From positions 2,246,801 through 2,310,800 of the forward strand of contig NZ_BMXQ01000001.1 of assembly GCF_014651835.1 (NCBI RefSeq): a stretch of 64,000 nucleotides of DNA. Direction: 5' to 3'. The translations under genes and the position numbers were made by a program. Under the pieces are notes generated by a model. That model worked only from the letters and a program-made list of their open reading frames with translations. It did not search any database and was not told where the DNA came from. Origin of the DNA: Pigmentiphaga litoralis (GTDB lineage Bacteria; Pseudomonadota; Gammaproteobacteria; Burkholderiales; Burkholderiaceae_B). Of this stretch, positions 35,611-44,536 are shown piece by piece. Position 1 is the stretch's first letter; each line of letters begins with the position of its first letter.

Positions 35611-36494
35611 TTGGTTTTCCCGAAAAGGCCCGCGGGCCGGGTAAGCAACACCAGCACCATCAGCACGAACACGACGGTGCTCGACGCTTCCGGATAGAAC
35701 ACCTTGGTCAGCCCTTCCACCACGCCCAGCCCGAGCCCGGTCAGGATCGCGCCCAGAATGGAGCCCATGCCGCCGATCACCACCACCGCAAACACCGTGA
35801 TGATGAGGTTGGTGCCCATGAGCGGCGATACCTGCAGGATCGGCGCGGCCAGCACGCCCGCAAAGCCGGCCAGCGCCACGCCAAACCCGTAGGTAAGCGT
35901 GACCATGAGCGGCACGTTGATCCCGAAGGCTTCGACCAGCCGCGGGTTTTCGGTGCCGGCGCGCAGGTAGGCGCCGAGCTTGGTGCGCTCGATCACAAAC
36001 CAGGTGGCCAGGCAGACGACCAGTGACGCCACCACCACCCAGGCCCGGTAGTTGGGCAACACCATGAAGCCCAGATTGGTTGCGCCCCGCAACAGATCGG
36101 GCACCGGATAGGACAGCCCCGACACACCGAAGAAACTGCGGAACAGGCCTTCAAGCAGCAAGGTCAGCCCGAAGGTCAACAGCAGTCCATACACGTGGTC
36201 GAGCCGGTAGAGCCAGCGCAGCATCGTCTTTTCGATCACGATGCCGAGCAGGCCCACCACCAGCGGAGCCAGGACCAGCATGGCCCAGTAGTTGATCCCG
36301 AAATAGGTCAGCCCCATCCAGGCGGCAAAGGCCCCGACCATGTACAGCGCACCGTGCGCAAAATTGATCACGTTCAGCAAGCCGAAGATGACCGCCAGGC
36401 CGAGCGAGAGCACGGCGTAGAACGAGCCGTTCACCAGGCCAAGCAGCAGTTGCCCGAGCAGGGCCTGGATCGGAATGCCGAAAATGTCTGTCAT
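35607..36494 (-). CDS. LivH-type ABC permease
   Basis: The 295-residue protein has hydrophobic helices across its length and the LivH signature LGLVNGSFYAVLSLGLAVIFG and NVINFAHGALYM. ATG at 36494 was chosen because it overlaps the stop of the binding-protein gene (ATGA); an upstream in-frame ATG lies inside that gene. It overlaps the LivM gene likewise. With LivM it forms the channel. Confidence 0.92.
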   Translation of the reverse strand: MTDIFGIPIQALLGQLLLGLVNGSFYAVLSLGLAVIFGLLNVINFAHGALYMVGAFAAWMGLTYFGINYWAMLVLAPLVVGLLGIVIEKTMLRWLYRLDHVYGLLLTFGLTLLLEGLFRSFFGVSGLSYPVPDLLRGATNLGFMVLPNYRAWVVVASLVVCLATWFVIERTKLGAYLRAGTENPRLVEAFGINVPLMVTLTYGFGVALAGFAGVLAAPILQVSPLMGTNLIITVFAVVVIGGMGSILGAILTGLGLGVVEGLTKVFYPEASSTVVFVLMVLVLLTRPAGLFGKTK

Positions 36495-37708
36495 GACTTC
36501 TTCATGAGCGAGCACTTGGATTCAGCCGGCGTCGTGTAGACCTTGTCGCCGGGCAGCGTCTGCGCCACCTTGTAGTAGTCCCAAGGCGCCTTCGATTCGG
36601 CCGGCGTCTTCACCTGGAACAGGTACATGTCATAGACCATGCGGCCGTCGGCGCGGATGGTGCCGCCCTTGGCGAACATGTCATTGACCTTGTTCGACTT
36701 GAACCACTTCATGACTTCGTCGCCGTCATCGGTGCCCGTGGCCTTGACCGCGTTCAGGAACAGCGACGCCGCCGAGTAGTCGGCCGCCTGCAGCGACGAT
36801 GGCTTGCGCTTGACCTTCTGTTCGAACTTGGCCGCCCAGGCGCGCGAATCGGCGTTCTGGTCCCAGTACCAGCCATCGGTCAGGTACAGGCCCTGCGTGG
36901 CCTGCAGGCCCAGGGTGTGGATATCGTTGATGAACACCAGCAGTCCGGCCAGCTTCATGGTCTTGGTCAGGCCGAATTCATTCGCGGCCTTGACCGAGTT
37001 GATGAAGTCGCCGCCCGCATTCGCCAGGCCCAGCACCTGCGCCTTGGACGACTGCGCCTGCAGCAGGAAGGACGAAAAGTCCGACGAGGCCAGCGGTGCG
37101 CGGATCGCGCCGAGCACCTGGCCGCCGTTGGCCTTGACCACCGTGCTGGTGTCGGCTTCGAGCGAATGGCCGAAGGCGTAGTCGGCGGTCAGGAAATACC
37201 AGCTCTTGCCGCCCTGGGCCACCACGGCCGATCCGGTGCCGCGCGCCAGCGCGACGGTGTCGTAGGCGTAGTGGACGATGTAGGGCGAGCAGTCTTCATT
37301 GGTCAGGCGCGACGATCCGGCGCCGATCACGATGTAGGGCTTCTTCTTTTCGGTCGCGATCTTGGCCATGGCCAGTGCCGCCGCCGAGTTGGTGCCGCCG
37401 ATCAGCATGTCCACGCCCTGCTGGTCGAACCATTCGCGCGCCCGGGCCGAGGCCACGTCCGGCTTGTTCTGGTGGTCGGCGTACAGCAGTTCGATCTTCT
37501 TGCCGTTGATCTGGCCGCCCGCATCGGCAATCGCCATGCGGATTGCCTCGGCGCCCGCCGGCCCGTCGATGTCGGCGTACACGCTGGACCCGTCCGTGAT
37601 GAAGCCGATCTTGATCGTGTCGTTGGAGATCTTGGGCGCCTGTGCCTGCGCAGGAGCGCCAAGGGCAAGTCCGGTCGCCGCCAGGGCGGCAAGGATGCGG
37701 GTCTTCAT
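36491..37708 (-). CDS. Branched-chain amino-acid-type ABC substrate-binding protein
   Basis: The 405-residue periplasmic protein has a Sec signal (MKTRILAALAATGLALGAPAQA) and the type I binding fold beginning ISNDTIKIGFITDGSSVYAD. This branch, with DGSSVYADIDGPAGAEAI, is common in Burkholderiales and usually binds small aromatic or aliphatic carboxylates rather than leucine. One internal Cys (NEDCSPYIVHY) and a C-terminal Cys could form a disulfide. It is third in the transporter operon. Confidence 0.92.
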   Translation of the reverse strand: MKTRILAALAATGLALGAPAQAQAPKISNDTIKIGFITDGSSVYADIDGPAGAEAIRMAIADAGGQINGKKIELLYADHQNKPDVASARAREWFDQQGVDMLIGGTNSAAALAMAKIATEKKKPYIVIGAGSSRLTNEDCSPYIVHYAYDTVALARGTGSAVVAQGGKSWYFLTADYAFGHSLEADTSTVVKANGGQVLGAIRAPLASSDFSSFLLQAQSSKAQVLGLANAGGDFINSVKAANEFGLTKTMKLAGLLVFINDIHTLGLQATQGLYLTDGWYWDQNADSRAWAAKFEQKVKRKPSSLQAADYSAASLFLNAVKATGTDDGDEVMKWFKSNKVNDMFAKGGTIRADGRMVYDMYLFQVKTPAESKAPWDYYKVAQTLPGDKVYTTPAESKCSLMKKS

Positions 37709-37738
37709 GGTGTGTCTCCAGTCATGTGGAAAAGCGGG

Positions 37739-38452
37739 TCAGACGCCCAACAATTGATGCAGCGTATCCTGCCGGGCGGCCAGCTCGGATGCCGCGAAAG
37801 TCTCGACAATGCCGCCATGCTCCATCACATAGAAGCGATCGGCCAGCGGCGCCGCGAAACGGAAATTCTGTTCGACCATCACGATGGTGTAGCCCCGCGC
37901 CTTGAGCGCGACGATCATGCGCGCCAGGGTCTGCACGATCACGGGGGCGAGCCCTTCCGAGATCTCGTCCAGCAGCAGCAGGTTCGCGCCGGTGCGCAAG
38001 ATGCGCGCGACGGCCAGCATCTGCTGCTCGCCGCCCGACAGGCGGGTGCCAGGCGAATCCCGCCGCTCGTACAGGTTCGGAAACATCGCGTAGATGTCTT
38101 CGATCGACATCGCGCTGCCCTGCTCGGCCCGCGCCAGCGGCGGCGGCAGCATCAGGTTTTCCTGGCAGGTCAACGAGGAAAAGATGCCCCGTTCTTCGGG
38201 GCAGTAGCCCACGCCCAGATGCGCGATCCGGTGCGTCGGCATGTCGATGGCTTCCACGCCATGGATCTTGACCGAGCCCTTGCGGGAACCGGTCAGGCCC
38301 AGCACGGCGCGCAACGTGGTCGTGCGGCCTGCGCCGTTGCGGCCCAGCAGGGTGACGACTTCACCGCGCTGCACTTCCAGATCGACGCCATGCAGGATGT
38401 GCGACTCGCCGTACCAGGCATTGAGCCCCTGCAGCTTCAGGGCGGCGGTCAT
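37739..38452 (-). CDS. LivF-type ABC ATPase with Arg in Walker A
   Basis: The 237-residue cytosolic ATPase has Walker A GRNGAGRTTT, in which the usual catalytic Lys is Arg, signature LSGGEQQMLAVARI, Walker B NLLLLDEISEGLAP and the H-loop region IVMVEQNFRF. The Lys-to-Arg change is clear in the DNA (CGC). I recall the same variant in some LivF homologues, so it may be tolerated while the LivG subunit keeps Lys. The gene overlaps LivG by ATGA and precedes the binding-protein gene by 30 nt. Confidence 0.92.
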   Translation of the reverse strand: MTAALKLQGLNAWYGESHILHGVDLEVQRGEVVTLLGRNGAGRTTTLRAVLGLTGSRKGSVKIHGVEAIDMPTHRIAHLGVGYCPEERGIFSSLTCQENLMLPPPLARAEQGSAMSIEDIYAMFPNLYERRDSPGTRLSGGEQQMLAVARILRTGANLLLLDEISEGLAPVIVQTLARMIVALKARGYTIVMVEQNFRFAAPLADRFYVMEHGGIVETFAASELAARQDTLHQLLGV

Positions 38453-39222
38453 GCGTGCGCCCCTTCGAGCTCGGTGTCGGTCGTGCCCATATACGCCTGC
38501 ATGACTTCGGGATTGCGCGACACGACATCGTAGGTGCCTTCGGCCAGCACCGCGCCGCGCGACAGCACGGTAATGGTGTCGGCGATCGACGCAATGACCT
38601 TCATGTTGTGTTCGACCATCAGAATGGTGCGGCCGGCGCTGACCTGCTTGATCAGTTGCGTGACCCGGTCGACGTCTTCGTGCCCCATGCCTTGCGTGGG
38701 TTCATCGAGCAGCATCAACTCCGGTTCCATGGCCAGCGTGGTCGCGATTTCCAGCGCACGCTTGCGGCCATACGGCAGGTTGACCGCCAGCGTATCGGCG
38801 AACGATGACAGGTCGACGTCAGCCAGCAGTTCGCGGGCGCGCGGATCCAGCCGGGTCAGGCGCTGTTCGCTGCGCCAGAAACGATAGGACTCGCCGGTCG
38901 CGCGCTGCAGCCCGATGCGCACGTTTTCGAGCGCCGTCAGGTGCGGGAAAACCGCCGAAATCTGGAAGGAACGGACGATGCCGCGCCGAGCCACCTGGGC
39001 CGGGCGTTCCCGCGTGATGTCATCCCCGTTGAACAGGATGCGTCCGGACGTGGGTGGCAGGAATTTGGTGAGCAGGTTGAAGCAGGTGGTTTTACCGGCG
39101 CCATTGGGCCCGATCAGTGCATGGATGCTGCCGCGGCGCACCTTCAGGTTCACGTCGCTGACAGCGACGAAGCCTTTGAAGGCTTTGGTCAGGGACTGCG
39201 TTTCCAGTATCAGATCACTCAT
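38449..39222 (-). CDS. LivG-type ABC ATPase
   Basis: The 257-residue ATPase has Walker A GPNGAGKTTCFNLLTKF, signature LPYGRKRALEIATTLA (the normal LivG form of LSGGQ), Walker B LMLLDEPTQGMGHEDV and the H-loop ILMVEHNMKV. It is the first gene of the transporter operon. ATG at 39222 gives the conserved start MSDLILETQSLTKAF; an upstream in-frame ATG at 39270 adds 16 residues with no family match. Confidence 0.92.
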   Translation of the reverse strand: MSDLILETQSLTKAFKGFVAVSDVNLKVRRGSIHALIGPNGAGKTTCFNLLTKFLPPTSGRILFNGDDITRERPAQVARRGIVRSFQISAVFPHLTALENVRIGLQRATGESYRFWRSEQRLTRLDPRARELLADVDLSSFADTLAVNLPYGRKRALEIATTLAMEPELMLLDEPTQGMGHEDVDRVTQLIKQVSAGRTILMVEHNMKVIASIADTITVLSRGAVLAEGTYDVVSRNPEVMQAYMGTTDTELEGAHA

Positions 39223-39318
39223 GGGGCGCAGGTCACAGGGTCGGGTGGATCCATTGTGGAGGAAATCCATGCCGTTAGAGCATAGGTGTTTGCCCGAGCG
39301 CCCTCCCCTGCGATAACG

Positions 39319-39355
39319 CCCGACCCGGGTGCGGCCTGCGGCCGCCCGGGTCGGG
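39319..39355 (-). terminator. Large GC stem-loop after a Bug gene
   Basis: CCCGACCCGGG (39319-39329) and CCCGGGTCGGG (39345-39355) are perfect 11-bp inverse copies; the loop itself can pair as GCGGCC/GGCCGC. It lies 8 nt downstream of the Bug stop at 39364. No T run follows, but its strength suggests transcription end or 3'-end protection before the transporter operon. Confidence 0.6.
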
Positions 39356-39363
39356 ACGCGGTA

Positions 39364-40374
39364 TTACTCTGGCTTGATCTGCGCCTTTTGCACGACCTCG
39401 CGCACCCGTGCCGCATCGGCATCGATACGCGCCAGGAATTCGGCCGACGCCATGCCCCCGGTCTCGGCGCCATTCTCGGCAAAGCGCTTCTTGACGTCGT
39501 CCAGCGCCAGCGTGGCCGCGACTTCGCGGTGCAAGGTCTGCACGATGGCGGCCGGAACGTCCTTGGGTGCGAACAGGCCGACCCAGTTCGACGCATCCAC
39601 ATTCTTGATGCCCGCTTCCTGCGCGGTGATCCATTCCGGATGGATGGGCGAGCGTTTGGCGGTGGTCAGGCCGATCACCTTGATGCGCCCGGACTTCAGG
39701 TGCGGCAGGATGGCGGGTACGGCCACGACGCCCAAGGGGACCTCGCCGGCGGCGACCGCCGCGACGGCCGGCGAGCCGCCCTTGTACGGAATGTGCAGGA
39801 GCTTGACGCCGCCTTCGAGCGCGATCCACTCGCCCGCCAGATGATTGATGCTGCCGTTGCCCGGCGACGAATAGGCAATGGTGCCCGGCGCCTGCCGCGC
39901 GGCGGCGAGCATTTCCGGGAAGGTGTTGAAGGGCGCGGAGCTGTTGGCGACCAGCAGCATGGGCGTGTCGTTGACCATGGTGATGGCCGTGAAGTCGCGC
40001 TTCAGGTCATAGGGAATGTTCGGAAACATGGCCGGGTTCACCGCGAACTCGCCGGTGTGCGCCATGAGCAGGGTGTAGCCGTCGGCAGGCGCCTTGGCGA
40101 CTTGCGTGACGGCAATGAAGCCATTGCCGCCCGGGCGATTTTCCACGACCACCTGCCAGCCAAGCCGCTCCGTCATCTTCTGCGCCAGCAGCCGCGCCGT
40201 GACGTCCACCACGCCGCCCGGCGCAAACGGCACGACCACCCGGATCGGCCGCGTCGGGTAACTCGCGGCAGGCGTCTGCGCGATGGCGGTGGCGCATCCC
40301 AGGGCCGATCCCAACGCCAGCCCCAGACCCAATCCCAGCTTCGCGCCCAAGCGCCCCAGCATGCTGCGTGTCAT
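39364..40374 (-). CDS. Bug/TctC family substrate-binding protein
   Basis: The 336-residue protein has a long signal with a Leu-Gly repeat (LGLGLGLALG) ending ATAIAQ, then SYPTRPIRVVVPFAPGGVVD, ADGYTLLMAHTG and HIPYKGGSPAVAAVAAGE, all standard Bug features. AAGGGAGC stands upstream of the ATG at 40374; an ATG at 40362 is an alternative. It is a single-gene unit ended by a large hairpin. Its promoter region holds one of three copies of the shared 41-bp element, tying it to the molybdenum hydroxylase and UbiD units. Confidence 0.92.
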   Translation of the reverse strand: MTRSMLGRLGAKLGLGLGLALGSALGCATAIAQTPAASYPTRPIRVVVPFAPGGVVDVTARLLAQKMTERLGWQVVVENRPGGNGFIAVTQVAKAPADGYTLLMAHTGEFAVNPAMFPNIPYDLKRDFTAITMVNDTPMLLVANSSAPFNTFPEMLAAARQAPGTIAYSSPGNGSINHLAGEWIALEGGVKLLHIPYKGGSPAVAAVAAGEVPLGVVAVPAILPHLKSGRIKVIGLTTAKRSPIHPEWITAQEAGIKNVDASNWVGLFAPKDVPAAIVQTLHREVAATLALDDVKKRFAENGAETGGMASAEFLARIDADAARVREVVQKAQIKPE

Positions 40375-40454
40375 CCCCGTGCTCCCTTGTCTGTGTCGAT
40401 GGCCGGGTCTGCGCCCGGACAGGCCGCGCCGGTCGGCACGGTCTCTTGGGGCGC

Positions 40455-40520
40455 ATCATCGGACGCACGCACGGGCGCCGCAAACGATCATTTCTCATGG
40501 GGCCGATGAACCGTTTTCAT
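40455..40520 (-). promoter_or_regulatory. Shared 41-bp element, copy A, with promoter-like hexamers
   Basis: The element at 40480-40520 reads, on the plus strand, GCAAACGAT, then TTTCTCATGG-N5-ATGAA-N6-TCAT. On the reverse strand it abuts TTGCGG (40483-40478) as a -35-like hexamer, and GATGAT (40460-40455) lies 17 nt further as a -10. It is 106 bp upstream of the Bug gene at 40374. The three half-sites suggest an activator dimer-of-dimers placed just upstream of the -35. Confidence 0.6.
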
Positions 40521-40563
40521 GGGCCATCGCAGGGGGAACAACGACAGGGGAGGACGCGAGCGG

Positions 40564-41007
40564 CTAGCGGCTGCGCACGTACTTGAAGGTGCCCAGCGCC
40601 GTGGCAATCAGGATGCGGGAGTCGACCCACGCTTCGCCCCGCGCAAAGAACACCGACTTGCCCTTGCGTTCAAGATAGCCCTTGGCGGTGATGCGCTCGC
40701 CCAGCCCCTTGTCCAGGAAATTCATGGTGAGCGACAGGGTAAAGCCGTGGATCGGCGTGTCGGCGTCCGGACTGTAGAGCCCGGAATAGCCGCAGGCCGC
40801 GTCGAGCAGGGTCGAGATCACGCCGCCTTGCAGCACGCGCTGGCGGTTCAGGACGGCCGGCGTGATCGCCATCTCGAACTCCGAGTAGCCTTCGCGCCAG
40901 ACCGTGTGCTCAACGTTCAGCAGTTCAAGAAAAGGATTGTCCACGACATGCTCGCAAGATGAATGGGTGAGGCCGGAATGGATGATAAACGCAGGATGGT
41001 TGTGCAT
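40564..41007 (-). CDS. PaaI family hotdog-fold thioesterase
   Basis: The 147-residue protein has the PaaI-type hotdog signature VLQGGVISTLLDAACGYS with the catalytic-type Asp and a closing beta strand KSVFFARGEAWV. It hydrolyses acyl- or aryl-CoA thioesters in the cytosol. ATG at 41007 was chosen; an upstream in-frame start at 41052 would reach into the LysR promoter region. It is divergent from the LysR-ligase pair, so a thioesterase and an adenylate-forming CoA-ligase-like enzyme may share control. Confidence 0.85.
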   Translation of the reverse strand: MHNHPAFIIHSGLTHSSCEHVVDNPFLELLNVEHTVWREGYSEFEMAITPAVLNRQRVLQGGVISTLLDAACGYSGLYSPDADTPIHGFTLSLTMNFLDKGLGERITAKGYLERKGKSVFFARGEAWVDSRILIATALGTFKYVRSR

Positions 41008-41063
41008 CGCAACGATGATGCATACTGTCGCATCCCACGTCCAGAGTCGCATACCGATCGCCC

Positions 41064-41966
41064 ATGAGACCGTACCTGCCCTCCCTCCAGAGCCTGCTCG
41101 CGTTCGAAGCGGCCGCGCGCCACCTGAGCTTTACCCGGGCCGCGCAGGAACTGGAACTGACGCAGACGGCCATCAGCCATCAGATCAAGACGCTGGAAGA
41201 CCGGCTGGGCACCAAGCTGTTTGTGCGGGTGCGCAATGCGCTGTCATTGACACCGGCGGCGCGCGAATACCTGGTGTCGGTCAACGATGCGATTTCGGTG
41301 CTGTCGCTGGCCACCGAACGCACGCGCAAGAACAAGACCAACACCGTCCTGACGGTGACCTGCCTGCCCACCTACGCAACGACCTGCCTGATCCCCGCGC
41401 TGCCCGACTTCCAGGACCGGCATCCGGACATCACCGTGCATCTGGCGACCAGCGCCACGTTCGATGAGTTCGAACGCAATACCTACGACGTCGCCATCCG
41501 TTATGGGTCGGGCCGCTGGCCGTCGGTACGGGCCGACCTGCTGCACACCGAACAGTTCTTTCCGGTCTGTGCGCCGCGCCTGCTCGACGCATTGCAGGGC
41601 CGCCCGCCTGTCGAGGTGCTGAAGGCGCTGCGGCAGGTCCGCACCTATTTCTATTCCATGTATCAGGACGACTGGCCCAAGTGGCTGGAAGCCGCCGGCC
41701 TGCCGCATGCCGAGTTTCATGGCGAGTCGGTCTTCCATCTGCAATTGACGTCGTTGTCGGCTGCGGTGGAAGGGGTGGGCATCGCCATCGGCCGCACGCC
41801 GCTGATCGATCGCGACCTGGCGCGAGGCCAGCTGGTCGAGCCCTTCGATGTGCGGGTCAGTTCCAGTTCCAGCTACTACGTCACCTCGCCCACGTCCAAG
41901 AGCAAGCAGGACAAGGTGCAAGCCTTTCGTGACTGGGCGCTGTCGTATTTCAGCCATGCGACCTGA
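41064..41966 (+). CDS. LysR family regulator, GcvA-like
   Basis: The 300-residue regulator opens LPSLQSLLAFEAAARHLSFTRAAQ with LTQTAISHQIKTLEDRLG as recognition helix, typical of the GcvA-like group, and has the usual effector domain. It is followed after 33 nt by the adenylate-forming enzyme gene on the same strand and is divergent from the thioesterase gene, 56 bp away. It could control those genes and, being the nearest regulator, is one candidate for the shared 41-bp element upstream of the adjacent Bug gene. Confidence 0.9.
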   Translation: MRPYLPSLQSLLAFEAAARHLSFTRAAQELELTQTAISHQIKTLEDRLGTKLFVRVRNALSLTPAAREYLVSVNDAISVLSLATERTRKNKTNTVLTVTCLPTYATTCLIPALPDFQDRHPDITVHLATSATFDEFERNTYDVAIRYGSGRWPSVRADLLHTEQFFPVCAPRLLDALQGRPPVEVLKALRQVRTYFYSMYQDDWPKWLEAAGLPHAEFHGESVFHLQLTSLSAAVEGVGIAIGRTPLIDRDLARGQLVEPFDVRVSSSSSYYVTSPTSKSKQDKVQAFRDWALSYFSHAT

Positions 41967-41999
41967 CACGCTGGCAACGCGTGTGGCGTATCCGCTGCC

Positions 42000-43601
42000 A
42001 TGACCGCGCCCGCCCTGCCCTTCACGCCGCTCGATCGCCTGCTGGACGCGCACAGGCAGCGCTTCGGCGCCAAGCCTGCGATCGTCGATGTCGACACGGG
42101 TGCCCGTATCGGTTTCGACACCCTGGCCGGGGCGGTCGATGCGATTGCTGCTCGGTTGGTCGACCTGGGCGTGCGGCGCGGCGACCGGGTGATGCTTGTC
42201 GGTGACAACGGTCTGGACAAGCTGCTGATGTGGTTGGGCGCATGGCGGATCGGCGCGGTGGTCTGTCCGGTCGACCTGACATTCATCGGGGCGGCGGCAA
42301 CCGTGCCCCTGCTCGCGGCGATCGATCCCGTGCGGCTGCTGTGCAGTCACGAGACGCGGGTCGATGCGCTGCCGGCGCCCTGGCGCGATCGTGTGGTGGC
42401 CTGGGGTCGGGGGACGCCGCCGGGTGGTGCGCCCGATGCGTTGCCGGACACCGGGCCGATCGACCTGGCGCAGATCATGGCCGCGCCGGGTGCTGGCGCA
42501 ACACCCTTGCCGCCGGCCCCAGGGCCGGACGATCTGGCCGCGATGTGCTGCACGTCGGGCACCACCGGCCTGCCCAAGATCATCGTGTACGACCACGCTG
42601 CCTACTGGTTCAACGGCCTGTCGGGCATCGACTTCCTGAACCTGTCGGCAGACGACCGATGGCTGGAGTTCCGGTCCTTCAACTGGTATTCGGCGCAGAT
42701 CCTCAGCCTGCTTCCCTTCCTGCAGACCGGCATGACGTTGCACGTGGCCAGGCGCTTTTCGCGCAGCCGTTTTCCGCACTGGATTGCCGCGCATGGCATG
42801 ACCGGATGCGCCGCCGTGCCGGCGGTCATCAACATCCTGCTGGCGGACGACCGCAGCGCCGACGCCCCCGACCTGGGGTGCCTGCGCATCATGACGAGCA
42901 GCACCGGCCCCCTGTCGCCCGTGCAATGGCAACGCTTCGAGGCGCGTTTCGGCGTGCCCCTCATGAACCTGTATGGGTCATCCGAAACGGGATGGGTGGC
43001 CGGCAATCGTCCGGGCCGGCACACCATCGGCACCGTGGGGCAGCGCGCCTTGCATGCCGACGTCCGCATCGTGGACGTGGATGGCCTGCCCTGCGCAGCA
43101 GGCGAGGAAGGCCAGATCGTTGCGTCCGGCATCCAGTTGGCGATCGGCCAGTGGACCATGGACGGCAAGCTGCTGCCGATCCGCGGCGTCCCCTACCGGA
43201 CACGCGACGTGGCCGTCGAAGACGACGCCGGCTTTCTGCGCATCGTGGGCCGCAGCGACGACCTGATCATCCGTGGCGGGGTGAAGATGCTGCCGCAGGA
43301 AATCGAAGATGTCCTGCTGTCGTTTCCAGGGGCGATCGATGCCGCCGCAATGGGCCGGCCCGATGCGATCTTCGGGCAGGAGGTCGTCGGCTTCGTCGTG
43401 CCGTCACCGACGGCGCCGTTCGATGCCGACGCGCTGCTTGCCTATGCCGCCGCCCGGCTGCCGAATGAGAAGACGCCCAAGGAAATCATCGTGGTCGATG
43501 CCCTGCCGCGCAGCGACCGGGGCAAGCTGCTGCGCGACCGGCTCAAGGCCTTGTGGTGGACGGCGACGCAGGGTGATACCCCGCAAGACGACCTGGACTA
43601 A
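42000..43601 (+). CDS. Class I adenylate-forming enzyme (acyl/aryl-CoA ligase-like)
   Basis: The 533-residue protein has the AMP-binding landmarks in order: P-loop MCCTSGTTGLPKIIVYDH, YGSSETGW, the YRTRDVAVEDDAGFLRIVGRSDDLI region with the hinge Asp, and the catalytic-Lys tail PRSDRGKLLRDRL. It activates a carboxylic acid as AMP-ester and normally passes it to CoA. The SSETGW form of the A5 motif and FRSFNWYSAQ before it may reflect an aromatic or cyclic acid pocket, but this is a guess. It sits behind a LysR gene and opposite a thioesterase, close to the molybdenum hydroxylase operon. Confidence 0.88.
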   Translation: MTAPALPFTPLDRLLDAHRQRFGAKPAIVDVDTGARIGFDTLAGAVDAIAARLVDLGVRRGDRVMLVGDNGLDKLLMWLGAWRIGAVVCPVDLTFIGAAATVPLLAAIDPVRLLCSHETRVDALPAPWRDRVVAWGRGTPPGGAPDALPDTGPIDLAQIMAAPGAGATPLPPAPGPDDLAAMCCTSGTTGLPKIIVYDHAAYWFNGLSGIDFLNLSADDRWLEFRSFNWYSAQILSLLPFLQTGMTLHVARRFSRSRFPHWIAAHGMTGCAAVPAVINILLADDRSADAPDLGCLRIMTSSTGPLSPVQWQRFEARFGVPLMNLYGSSETGWVAGNRPGRHTIGTVGQRALHADVRIVDVDGLPCAAGEEGQIVASGIQLAIGQWTMDGKLLPIRGVPYRTRDVAVEDDAGFLRIVGRSDDLIIRGGVKMLPQEIEDVLLSFPGAIDAAAMGRPDAIFGQEVVGFVVPSPTAPFDADALLAYAAARLPNEKTPKEIIVVDALPRSDRGKLLRDRLKALWWTATQGDTPQDDLD

Positions 43602-43607
43602 GGATCG

Positions 43608-43970
43608 TTATGGGCGATGCGCGACCATCTGCACTTCGACCAGGGCTCCGTAGTGCAGCTCGGGCACCGGCACCACGGCGCGAGCCGGGCGGTGGTCACC
43701 GAACACCTCGGCATAGATGCGGTTGAAGTGCGGCCAGTGCGCGGTGCCGACGATGTAGGCGGTGCACTGCGCCACGTCGGTCAATTGGCAGCCCGCGGCT
43801 TCGAGCACGTGCGTGCAGCGGGTCAGCACTTCGCGCACCTGGGCCTCGAAGTCTTCCTTGATCGTGTCGCCGGGCAGCACGCCCGACACGTACACCACGC
43901 CATTGGCGTGCACGGCCTGGGAATAGTGGCCGCCCGGGGCGGGTACCTTGTCGCTCTTGATGAAGTCCAT
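43608..43970 (-). CDS. RidA family (YjgF/UK114) protein
   Basis: The 120-residue protein has the RidA trimer fold: VPAPGGHYSQAVHANGVVYVSG at the start, EAAGCQLTDVAQCTAYIV and PARAVVPVPELHYGALVEVQ with the substrate-binding Arg. RidA enzymes hydrolyse reactive enamines and imines, and catabolic forms deaminate ring-opening products. GAGGAACC supports the ATG at 43970. It is the last gene of the molybdenum hydroxylase operon, 14 nt after CoxG, which suits a pathway with an N-containing ring or amino intermediate. Confidence 0.9.
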   Translation of the reverse strand: MDFIKSDKVPAPGGHYSQAVHANGVVYVSGVLPGDTIKEDFEAQVREVLTRCTHVLEAAGCQLTDVAQCTAYIVGTAHWPHFNRIYAEVFGDHRPARAVVPVPELHYGALVEVQMVAHRP

Positions 43971-43984
43971 GGTTCCTCGTTGTG

Positions 43985-44536
43985 TCATGACCGCGACCAC
44001 CACCGCGACGGCTTTGCCGCCGGATCGGCTGGTGCGTCGGCCTGGGCTTGCGGTGCCGTGCCGTCCGCGGCCTGGGCGTGCGCCCCGGACTCGGGCGGCG
44101 CGGCAACCACCTTTGAAAACCGCGTGAAGAATTCGTCAGCCATCTTCTTGGCCACGCCGTCGATGAGCCGCGCGCCGACCTGGGCCAGCTTGCCGCCCAC
44201 CTGCGCCTGGACGGAATAGGTCAGCGACGTGCCCGCCTCGACCTCGGCCAGCGCCACCTGCGCACTGCCCTTGCCGAATCCCGCCGCGCCGCCCGAACCC
44301 GTGAACGCCAGCTTGTACGACACCGGGGGCTCGATATCCGACAGGGTCAGCGCGCCGTTGAAGCGCGCCTTGACCGGACCGACCGACGCCGTCATCACGA
44401 CCTTGTAGGCATTGTCGCCGTCGGGCTCGAACGTGTCGCAACCGGGCACGCACTGCTTGAGCACTGCCGGATCGTTCAGTGCGTCCCACACCTGCTCGCG
44501 CGGCAGGGCAAGGATCTGTTCGCCTTTGAGTTCCAT
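43985..44536 (-). CDS. CoxG-like SRPBCC protein
   Basis: The 183-residue protein opens MELKGEQILALPREQVWDAL and has the CoxG pattern VLKQCVPGCDTFEPDGDNAYKV, a START-like binding fold found in operons for CO dehydrogenase-type hydroxylases, where it is thought to help recruit or mature the enzyme. The C-terminal 35 residues are low-complexity Ala/Pro/Gln and then Arg-Ser. ATG at 44536 overlaps the CoxS TGA (TGATG), confirming the start. Confidence 0.88.
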   Translation of the reverse strand: MELKGEQILALPREQVWDALNDPAVLKQCVPGCDTFEPDGDNAYKVVMTASVGPVKARFNGALTLSDIEPPVSYKLAFTGSGGAAGFGKGSAQVALAEVEAGTSLTYSVQAQVGGKLAQVGARLIDGVAKKMADEFFTRFSKVVAAPPESGAHAQAADGTAPQAQADAPADPAAKPSRWWSRS

